Source: an uncultured Bacteroidales bacterium (lineage in GTDB: Bacteria; Bacteroidota; Bacteroidia; Bacteroidales; Bacteroidaceae). Taken from it: 64,000 bases of DNA. Below the pieces are notes generated by a model. That model worked only from the letters and a program-made list of their open reading frames with translations, was not told where the DNA came from and ran no database searches. The stretch spans positions 17,501 through 81,500 of the forward strand of contig CACYBB010000009.1 in NCBI GenBank assembly GCA_902772585.1, written 5' to 3'. The translations under genes were made by a program, and so were the position numbers. Below are positions 27,799 through 35,249 of this stretch, piece by piece (the stretch's first letter is position 1; each line of letters opens with the position of its first letter).

Positions 27799-29602
27799 TC
27801 ATCTGACAATGTTTGCAATCAAACTCCAAACGGAAGCGACGGCCGTCGCCCAAGCGCAGGAATAACGGATACTTGTATGTTGGCTTCTTTCCACCATGCT
27901 TAACGCAATAGCCCATAGCATATTGCAGACAATGACGACACTGCATCAAGGGACCATCGCCACCTTTGATTTCGAAAGCTGTCAAATCCTTGGTGCCATA
28001 GAAGTCGGCAGCCAAGCGATTGGCGATGTTATAAAGATATGGATGGGCGTAGGTCGGACTTGGATCATGGGGACGGTTCTCCTGTGTCATAGGCATGACA
28101 CAGCGAGAACCATCCCCGTTGAGTGCTGCCACCAGTTGGCGACGCAGTTCAGCCAGCATACTGCTGGGTATGAAGGCGTTGAAGTCGGAGGGCATCTCTA
28201 CCCCACTACATTCGTAAGGTGTGCCACCCAACTTAGACAATTGGCGGATGATATTGTCGCGCTGAGGCTTCTCGGCCTGCTGATGCTCACACTGGATGGT
28301 AGCCGTGACACCCTCGGCAGAAAGTGAATAGCCATCAGCAGTCTGCAACAGATGCATCACGATGGGTATTCTGCGCACACTACTCTGACGCGACAGTTGG
28401 CGCTCGAACTCCATATCGTTGTTACGATAGAGCGCCATGCCTGGGCGCAAGTTGCGTGGCATCTGCTGAGGATAGAGACGATTGCCCTCCGCACGATTCA
28501 CACGAAAACCCTCCAATTCGTGTTCCTGATTGATGAAGCACAATCCGTCGCCATTGGCAAAGGCTGCCGTACCCGCCACATTGAACGAGTCGCGCCGCAA
28601 CTCCTTGACAGTTCCCACAAACTCACCCATTGCCTTGGGGGTGTCTGGCGAGAATATATCCGGCTGACGACCATGCAGGAAATAGGTTGTGAAGCCGCGA
28701 TTGAACGTCTTCTTGAGGTTGGGGGTAAAGGAATAGGTGCAATGGCCACGCGACGCACGACAGTACTCATCAGGATGACTGGCTATGATGCTGTCGAGGC
28801 GCTGACTATAGGCTGCCACCACGTTCTTGACATAGGAGGCATCCTTCAGGCGACCCTCAATCTTAAACGACACAGCACCCGCCTGGGCGAGTTCCTCAAG
28901 ATGTGAATACTGGTTTAAGTCCTTGAGCGACAAGAGATAACGCTGATGTTCCAACTCACGGCCATCAGCATCGATGAGGTCGAACTTCATGCGACACACC
29001 TGTGCACAGGCACCACGATTGGCAGAGCGTCCGAAGCAATACTGCGAGGCATAGCACTGACCGCTATAGCTGACACAGAGAGCACCATGCACGAAGACCT
29101 CCAATTCCACGTCGGGCACTTGTGCGTGTATCTCGGCAATCTCCTCAACAGACAATTCTCGAGCCAGCACTACCCTCTTGAAACCAAGACCAGCCAACCA
29201 GCGCACCTTCTCTACGGTACGATTATCCGTCTGCGTACTGGCATGGAAAGGAATTCGTAATTCGTAATTCGTAATTCGCAATAGTCCCATGTCCTGAACG
29301 AGGATGGCATCGACACCTGCATCAGACAGCTCGGCAATCAACTGACGGGTTGCCTCCAACTCATTGTCGTAGATGATCGTATTGACCGTAACATATACCT
29401 TGGCCGAGAACTGGTGAGCATAAGTACAGAGCTGACGAATGTCATCGACGCTATTGCCTGCTGCCACACGGGCACCAAACTTCTGGGCACCGATATAGAC
29501 AGCATCTGCACCGTGGTCAATGGCCGCGATGCCACACTCCAAATTCTTGGCAGGTGCCAGCAACTCCAGTTGTCTCATTCGCAGTTCTCTTCCATCTTCC
29601 AT
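27782..29602 (-). CDS. U32 family peptidase-like protein
   Basis: 606 residues (598 if the second ATG at 29578 is used; relatives start near MRQLELLAPAKN). The U32 core has GADAVYIGAQKFGAR, VFVHGALCVSYSGQCY and the Cys-rich CFGRSANRGACAQVCR, followed by a C-terminal extension with four Cys (CRHC...CKHC). U32 proteins such as RlhA and TrhP modify RNA in E. coli, so RNA hydroxylation is as likely as proteolysis. Residues about 107-117 (LRITNYELRI) come from a heptamer repeat. It starts eight bases after metA. Confidence 0.88.
   Translation of the reverse strand: MEDGRELRMRQLELLAPAKNLECGIAAIDHGADAVYIGAQKFGARVAAGNSVDDIRQLCTYAHQFSAKVYVTVNTIIYDNELEATRQLIAELSDAGVDAILVQDMGLLRITNYELRIPFHASTQTDNRTVEKVRWLAGLGFKRVVLARELSVEEIAEIHAQVPDVELEVFVHGALCVSYSGQCYASQYCFGRSANRGACAQVCRMKFDLIDADGRELEHQRYLLSLKDLNQYSHLEELAQAGAVSFKIEGRLKDASYVKNVVAAYSQRLDSIIASHPDEYCRASRGHCTYSFTPNLKKTFNRGFTTYFLHGRQPDIFSPDTPKAMGEFVGTVKELRRDSFNVAGTAAFANGDGLCFINQEHELEGFRVNRAEGNRLYPQQMPRNLRPGMALYRNNDMEFERQLSRQSSVRRIPIVMHLLQTADGYSLSAEGVTATIQCEHQQAEKPQRDNIIRQLSKLGGTPYECSGVEMPSDFNAFIPSSMLAELRRQLVAALNGDGSRCVMPMTQENRPHDPSPTYAHPYLYNIANRLAADFYGTKDLTAFEIKGGDGPLMQCRHCLQYAMGYCVKHGGKKPTYKYPLFLRLGDGRRFRLEFDCKHCQMNVYAE
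29252..29279. repeat. in-frame heptamer repeat AATTCGT x4 inside the U32 gene
   Basis: Three AATTCGT and one AATTCGC. On the coding strand this gives the peptide ITNYELRI, at a place where relatives have an unrelated short loop before HASTQTDNR. Confidence 0.88.
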
Positions 29603-29610
29603 CAGACATA

Positions 29611-30528
29611 TTAACCAATCTGGTTAATATCGTATGGTGTCTCCTGATAGACGTAATAGTTTATCCAGTTGCTATACAGCAAGTTAGCATGTGCACGCCA
29701 TGTCACCTTCGGACCTTGCGAGGGGTCGTCATTCTTATAGTAGTTGATGGGCAGATCAACATCATCACGTACATCCTTGTCGCGACGATACTCCTTATCC
29801 AAGGTGTCTGGTGCATACTCCAGGTGTCCCGTGATGAAGAACTCACGACCACCACGCGCCATTACCATGCTGACGCCACACTCCGGCGACTCAGCAATCA
29901 ACTGCAGATCGGGATTGGCCAGAATGTCCTCACGATGCAACTCCGTATGACGGCTGTGGGGCATCTGGAACACATCATCAAAGCCACGGAAGATGGGCAA
30001 CTGTGGATTCAGCGTATATTGCGGGAAGATGCCAAACATCTTCTTAGGCAACGGATATTTGGGAATGCCGTAGTGATAATAGAGTCCTGCCTGAGCAGCC
30101 CAACATATATATAAGGTACTCGTCACGTGCGTACGCGCCCACGCGAAGATGTCGGAAACCTCAGCCCAGTAGCTGACGTCCTCGTACTCCAGTTGCTCGA
30201 CAGGGGCACCCGTGATAATCATGCCGTCGTACTTCTCATTGCGCATCTGCTCGAAGTCGCGATAGAACATCATCATGTGTTCGATAGGCGTATTCTTGGG
30301 CGTATGACTCTTCAGCTTCATGAAGCTGACCTCCAACTGCAAGGGGGTGTTCGACAAGAGACGGATGAGGTCTGTCTCTGTCGTAATCTTCAGCGGCATG
30401 AGGTTGAGAATGGCAATCTTCAGCGGACGGATATCCTGCATGTGGGCACGAGAGTCGTCCATGACGAAGATGTTCTCATGCTTCAGCAGTTCAATGGCCG
30501 GCAAGCGGTCGGGTAATCTTAAAGGCAT
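29611..30528 (-). CDS. metA: homoserine O-acyltransferase MetA
   Basis: 305 residues; acylates homoserine at the start of methionine synthesis. The catalytic Cys is at 142 (LYICWAAQAGLYYHYG), His and Glu of the triad fit FFITGHLEYAPDTL. Residue 111 is Glu (GAPVEQLEYED). In studied MetA proteins Glu at this position goes with acetyl-CoA and Gly with succinyl-CoA, so I predict an O-acetyltransferase despite the usual succinyl name. It follows the PP2C gene with a repeat-filled gap. Confidence 0.92.
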   Translation of the reverse strand: MPLRLPDRLPAIELLKHENIFVMDDSRAHMQDIRPLKIAILNLMPLKITTETDLIRLLSNTPLQLEVSFMKLKSHTPKNTPIEHMMMFYRDFEQMRNEKYDGMIITGAPVEQLEYEDVSYWAEVSDIFAWARTHVTSTLYICWAAQAGLYYHYGIPKYPLPKKMFGIFPQYTLNPQLPIFRGFDDVFQMPHSRHTELHREDILANPDLQLIAESPECGVSMVMARGGREFFITGHLEYAPDTLDKEYRRDKDVRDDVDLPINYYKNDDPSQGPKVTWRAHANLLYSNWINYYVYQETPYDINQIG

Positions 30529-30533
30529 CGAAG

Positions 30534-30581
30534 TATTTGACTATTTGACGATTTTACTAGTAGACCATTTACTATTATTAT
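30534..30581. repeat. octamer repeat in the PP2C-metA gap
   Basis: Minus-strand units AAATGGTC, TACTAGTA, AAATCGTC, AAATAGTC, AAATACTT fill the gap from the phosphatase stop to the metA ATG. Bases 30534-30559 are the exact reverse complement of 8976-9001 at phoH/purC. Confidence 0.92.
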
Positions 30582-31327
30582 TCCTCTACGCGGAGCACGC
30601 AGACTGATACATTGTCAAAGCCACCAGCGGCAATAGCCTCCTCGCAAAGGTCGTTGGCAGTGGCACCATCCTGCAGCATTCTAGAGATGATGATGTCAGG
30701 CACCATATCGTTCAAACCGTCTGAGCAAAGCACATAGGTATCGCCTGCCTTGAAGTCGTCAGTAATCTCCGTCATATCGATGAACGTTTCGCTGGCACCA
30801 GCACCAATACAGTTGGTGATGACATTCGAGTGTTTCTTCTCTTCATTTTCATTGACGAGCGAGTGGTCGGTGGTCAACTGCTCCAACCATCCCTCGCGCT
30901 GACGATAGAGACGACTGTCGCCACAGTTCAGCCAAAAGTAGCGCTGGCCATAGTACAACAGACCTACTAACGTCGTTCCCATCTCAGCCTGTGCCTTGTT
31001 GACACGGCCTCGGCCATTGACCGTCTGATGGATGGACTGCAACCAGTCGTTGATGGCCTCTTCCAGTTCACCAGAACTCAGTCCCTTGGGCAGGTCATTA
31101 ACATAGAACTTCAGGTTCTGCATAACCATTTCACTGGCTACCTCGCCAGCATTATGTCCACCCATACCGTCGGCTACGGCCACTATGAAGCGGTCGAGAT
31201 TGTCTGGGGCCAACACTGTCTGATAGATATCGCTTCTAACAAAACGGTCGAAAGCCAATATCATATCCTCGTTATTACTTCTAATATTGCCGACACGACT
31301 GGCGGCTGTCAATACAATCTTACTCAT
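30578..31327 (-). CDS. PP2C-type Ser/Thr phosphatase
   Basis: 249 residues with all PP2C metal motifs: RSNNEDMIL, VADGMGGHNAGEVAS, GTTLVGLLYYG, NCGDSRLYRQ and LCSDGLNDMV. It is the soluble, single-domain Stp/PppA type. It would reverse phosphorylation by the membrane kinase encoded two genes upstream. It starts 15 bases after the FHA gene. Confidence 0.92.
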   Translation of the reverse strand: MSKIVLTAASRVGNIRSNNEDMILAFDRFVRSDIYQTVLAPDNLDRFIVAVADGMGGHNAGEVASEMVMQNLKFYVNDLPKGLSSGELEEAINDWLQSIHQTVNGRGRVNKAQAEMGTTLVGLLYYGQRYFWLNCGDSRLYRQREGWLEQLTTDHSLVNENEEKKHSNVITNCIGAGASETFIDMTEITDDFKAGDTYVLCSDGLNDMVPDIIISRMLQDGATANDLCEEAIAAGGFDNVSVCVLRVEE

Positions 31328-31342
31328 CTATGCTTTCCTTTA

Positions 31343-31933
31343 TTAACTAATACTAACCTGCAAATTTATGTTTGCCAGCGTTACAATGTCACCAGACTTC
31401 AGTGACATGGGAACATCAGGCAACAAGTCGCGCTGGTTCAACTTGGTACCGTTAGAGGAATGTTTATCAATGATGCACCAACCCGTATCCGGCTTATAGA
31501 TAAGCTGGGCGTGCAATCCGGAGATATACATATTATCCACGAACAACGACTGGTATGGGCCCTGCTTACGGCCTATCACCGCACCATTGACACCCACCAT
31601 ACGGATATCCAACGTGGGGTTATAAAGCGTCAAGGTAGGTATACCATTCATCACGGGCATATCGTGACCTTCGGGCTTTCGCTGAGATTGCTGGAGATCG
31701 TTCACGAGAGATACGGCAAGGTCGCTGGCACGCATGGATATTGAGACCTGACGAGAGTGCTGCATCTTCTGCTGTGCTTCCTCAGCACTAATCATCAGAC
31801 CACCACACTGCGTACAGCGTCGTCCCATACCAACCCGACCACAGTTGCTACAGTAAACAAGTTCCTGTCCACACTGGTCGCAATAGTGTGAATTCTCCTC
31901 TATCTCTTCTCTGCAACTTGGACAAATTATCAT
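31343..31933 (-). CDS. zinc-ribbon and FHA domain protein
   Basis: 196 residues. Two zinc ribbons at the N-terminus (CPSCREEI...CDQCGQE; CSNCG...CTQCGG, residues 4-45), a linker, then an FHA domain (about 98-196) with the phosphothreonine-binding marks GRKQG, SGLHAQL and SNGTKL. It should bind phosphorylated Thr made by the adjacent kinase and could bring the phosphatase or AAA protein to it. Overlaps the AAA gene by four bases. Confidence 0.88.
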   Translation of the reverse strand: MIICPSCREEIEENSHYCDQCGQELVYCSNCGRVGMGRRCTQCGGLMISAEEAQQKMQHSRQVSISMRASDLAVSLVNDLQQSQRKPEGHDMPVMNGIPTLTLYNPTLDIRMVGVNGAVIGRKQGPYQSLFVDNMYISGLHAQLIYKPDTGWCIIDKHSSNGTKLNQRDLLPDVPMSLKSGDIVTLANINLQVSIS

Positions 31934-34900
31934 AGTTCTTCCTTAATATCTTCTGGCATTATCAACTGATAGGTTTCCTGCGTAATGGCATCCTGCGGGA
32001 GGTTGCTAACACGCATTGACAACTGCTGGATGGTGGCATCGAGCATGTTGCGCATCTCACGGGCATTACCAAACGACTCGTTCTTGTTGATGACTTTACG
32101 GCAGATGAGATCCATCAACTTGAACTCTGCCTCAGGCGACAACTTATAGTTGTCCTTCTGGGCCATCTTCTTGTAGATAGCCAACAGCTCGTCCTCGTTA
32201 TAGTCATCAATGTGCATCTTGTGGCTGAAACGACTGGCCAGTCCGGGATTGACAGAGAGGAAGGTTTCCATCTCATCTTTATAGCCTGCAGCAATAACCA
32301 CAAACTTACCGCGATCGTCCTCCATGCGCTTCATCAGCGTATCGATGGCCTCCTTGCCGTACATATCGTTATCTGACGATAGCGTGTAGGCCTCGTCGAT
32401 GAACAGGATACCACCCATGGCCTTGTCGCACATATTGTTGACAATCTTCGGTGTCTCACCCATATACTTACCAACAAGTGTAGCACGGCTGGCCTCGATG
32501 ACACGACTGGTGGGCAGGATATCCATAGCCTGCAGCACCTCGCCCATCTTGCGGGCCACAGTGGTCTTACCTGTACCAGGATTACCCGTAAGGATGAAGT
32601 TCATAGCCATCTGCTGCACACTACCAGCACCCATAGCAGCACGCTGCTTCATGAACATGCTCTGTACGGCCAGACGGCGTATCATGTTCTTCACTGAGCG
32701 CATGCCGATGAAGTCGTCGAGCTCGTTGAGTACCTCGTCGAGCGGACGTGCCTTTGCTGCAGTCTCCACTTCGAGGTCGGCAGAAGTAATGCGATACATA
32801 TCCTCGTCCTTGAAGTCGGGATTGCCCATCATGGTAACCAGACGCTGACTCTGCTTCTCGATAGCCTGATCGAAGATGCGGCGTGCCTCACGAGCGTTGC
32901 CGAAGTTCTTGTCACGACGTAGGTAGAGTTGTTCGAACTGGCGATGAATGGTACCCTTCGTCTCCTCGTCAACAGTAAAGTTCTTGCCTTTGGCAAGGTT
33001 GAGGAATATCTGTGTCAGTTCGTCTGGCGTATAGTCGTCGAAATGGATGGTCTGTGTGAAGCGACTCTTCAGACCTGGGTTCGTATCAATGAAGTCGTGC
33101 ATGTTGTCTGTATAACCGGCAACAATACAGATGAACTTACCACGATCGTCCTCCAAGCGCTTCAACAGCGTATCAATAGCCTCAGCACCGAAGGAATCCT
33201 GGTCGTTAGACTTCAAGGTGTAAGCCTCGTCGATGAAGAGAACGCCACCCATAGCCGAGTCAATCAGCTGGTTGGTCTTGATAGCGGTCTGGCCCGCAAA
33301 GCCTGCCACCAGTTTCGAGCGGTCGGCTTCCACCAGTTGTCCACGTGACAGGATGCCTAGTGTACGGAATACATCGGCCATGATGCGAGCAACAGTGGTC
33401 TTACCAGTACCAGGATTACCTGTAAAGACATAGTGCTTGCCCTGGAACGTGTTGGTCTCGCCACGACGTATCTGGAGATTGAGGAAGGCTGCGAGATTCG
33501 AGATTTCCTTCTTGACAGCAGCCAGACCGACCATGCCGTTGAGCTTGGCCAGACACTCGGTGTAGTCGACAGCCTGAGGAGCATTGTAGGGAATATCCTT
33601 GACGTCAATCATCATCAGCTGCTCGTTAGAGAGCGTAGAGATGTCGACATTCTGCAAGCGCTCAGCCTGCTTGGCGCAAATCTTGTCGAAGAGCTGACGC
33701 ATGGTACGTCCGTTGGCGAAATCCTTGTCGCGCGAGTTGTACAGTTCGGTGACCATCTTCTGCGTCAGTTCCTGAGCCTCCTGCGTGAACTGGTACTTCT
33801 TCTCCTTCGCGAAGACCATCATAATCTGGAACAACTGGTCTGGCGTATAGTCGTCGATGTTCAGGAAATAGCTGAAGCGACTGCGTACACCAGGATTGAT
33901 GCGGAACAGGTTCTCCATCTCCTGACGATAGCCTGCAGCGATGACAACAAACTTGCCTCGATCGTCCTCCATGCGTTTCATCAACTGCTCCAAAGCCTGT
34001 GTACCCTGCTGGTCTTTCTCACCACCACTGCTCAGCGGAGCAAGTGTGTAAGCCTCGTCGACAAACAGGATGCCACCCATGGCCTTGTCGCACAGGCGGT
34101 CCACTACCTTGGGAGTCTCGCCCTGATAGGGGCTGACCATCTTTGAACGGTCTACCTCAACGACGTGTCCACTGTCCAGATAACCGATAGACTCCAGAAT
34201 TTCGCCCAACTTACGAGCGATAGTGGTCTTACCCGTACCAGGATTACCTGTCAGCACGATATGAATACCGACCTTCTCCTGTTCACCCAGTCCGCGTTGC
34301 GCGCGCTGTATATTATTATGTACAGTAAAGGCAATCTCCTTGACAGCCGACTTGACTTCATCCATACCGATATAACGGTCGAGGTCGCTGAGGATATCCT
34401 CCAGCGTGCGTTCCTCGGGTACGTAACCTCTGATGTCATGCTCCTCAATCATCACTGCCGCAGAGCCACGACTGATGAACGAGGTAAAGATATCCTCTGC
34501 TGTCTTGATGGCGACATGGGCATAGCCAAATGTGTCGTCCTTGATCTTGACCTGATACTGGAAATAGCGCAACAGCTTACGGTCAGCCTCCTGAGAAAAG
34601 GCAGTAATACCATACTTCGCACGAAGTTCCATCTTACAGATATCACACAGTTCCTGATAGCCTGGTGCTGGCAGACGGAAGGTGTACTTGAAACGGTTCT
34701 GTGCTGCAGGGTTAGCAGCCAAGAAGTCGTCCAAGCCCTTGGGCAGACCTGCCATGATGACGATGGGATCTTCGTCCCATTTGTCCATCTCGACAAACAG
34801 CTTATCCAACGGATTTACCTGGTTGGAATAGCGGTCCGGCAACAGCTTCTGGACATTGTCGAAGAAGAGGATCCCGCCCTTGGCGTTCTGCACATTCTCG

Positions 34901-35247
34901 TCCCACTTGTCCACAAAGCGTTGATAGTCGACGGCATCGACCATCGTCAACTTAGGTTTCGGTATGATTTTATGCTGATGGAAATAGTCTCGGATAACCT
35001 CTGCCAAAGCGGTCTTACCTGTACCCGTCTCACCAATGATAATGGTGTTCACGCTGAGACGGACATTCACAACGTCCCTGCGCGAATGGAGATAGGTATA
35101 GGTATCGACGACTGTCTTCAGCTGCTGCTTGACATCGTCGAGACCAACTAGGCGGTCCAAAATATTCTGTGACACCAGCGGGTGTCCACAATATTTACAG
35201 AACTTGGCTATCGAGCGGTTTTCCTTTTGACAATGCTCACAAACCAT
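31930..35247 (-). CDS. four-domain AAA+ protein of the CbxX/EccA type
   Basis: 1105 residues. A zinc ribbon (CEHC...CKYC, 3-20) precedes four AAA+ modules. Walker A / Walker B are at 72-79 / 126-131 (GETGTGKT, ILFFDN), 334-341 / 395-400, 610-617 / 671-676 and 888-895 / 949-954 (each GNPGTGKT and F(V/I)DEAY). Module 1 has Asn in place of the catalytic Glu and is likely a non-hydrolysing or divergent module. Modules 2-4 are close to CbbX/CfxQ and EccA ATPases, which remodel Rubisco or act in ESX secretion. Four modules in one chain is unusual. The substrate is unknown; the neighbours suggest control by phosphorylation. Confidence 0.88.
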   Translation of the reverse strand: MVCEHCQKENRSIAKFCKYCGHPLVSQNILDRLVGLDDVKQQLKTVVDTYTYLHSRRDVVNVRLSVNTIIIGETGTGKTALAEVIRDYFHQHKIIPKPKLTMVDAVDYQRFVDKWDENVQNAKGGILFFDNVQKLLPDRYSNQVNPLDKLFVEMDKWDEDPIVIMAGLPKGLDDFLAANPAAQNRFKYTFRLPAPGYQELCDICKMELRAKYGITAFSQEADRKLLRYFQYQVKIKDDTFGYAHVAIKTAEDIFTSFISRGSAAVMIEEHDIRGYVPEERTLEDILSDLDRYIGMDEVKSAVKEIAFTVHNNIQRAQRGLGEQEKVGIHIVLTGNPGTGKTTIARKLGEILESIGYLDSGHVVEVDRSKMVSPYQGETPKVVDRLCDKAMGGILFVDEAYTLAPLSSGGEKDQQGTQALEQLMKRMEDDRGKFVVIAAGYRQEMENLFRINPGVRSRFSYFLNIDDYTPDQLFQIMMVFAKEKKYQFTQEAQELTQKMVTELYNSRDKDFANGRTMRQLFDKICAKQAERLQNVDISTLSNEQLMMIDVKDIPYNAPQAVDYTECLAKLNGMVGLAAVKKEISNLAAFLNLQIRRGETNTFQGKHYVFTGNPGTGKTTVARIMADVFRTLGILSRGQLVEADRSKLVAGFAGQTAIKTNQLIDSAMGGVLFIDEAYTLKSNDQDSFGAEAIDTLLKRLEDDRGKFICIVAGYTDNMHDFIDTNPGLKSRFTQTIHFDDYTPDELTQIFLNLAKGKNFTVDEETKGTIHRQFEQLYLRRDKNFGNAREARRIFDQAIEKQSQRLVTMMGNPDFKDEDMYRITSADLEVETAAKARPLDEVLNELDDFIGMRSVKNMIRRLAVQSMFMKQRAAMGAGSVQQMAMNFILTGNPGTGKTTVARKMGEVLQAMDILPTSRVIEASRATLVGKYMGETPKIVNNMCDKAMGGILFIDEAYTLSSDNDMYGKEAIDTLMKRMEDDRGKFVVIAAGYKDEMETFLSVNPGLASRFSHKMHIDDYNEDELLAIYKKMAQKDNYKLSPEAEFKLMDLICRKVINKNESFGNAREMRNMLDATIQQLSMRVSNLPQDAITQETYQLIMPEDIKEEL

Positions 35248-35249
35248 AT

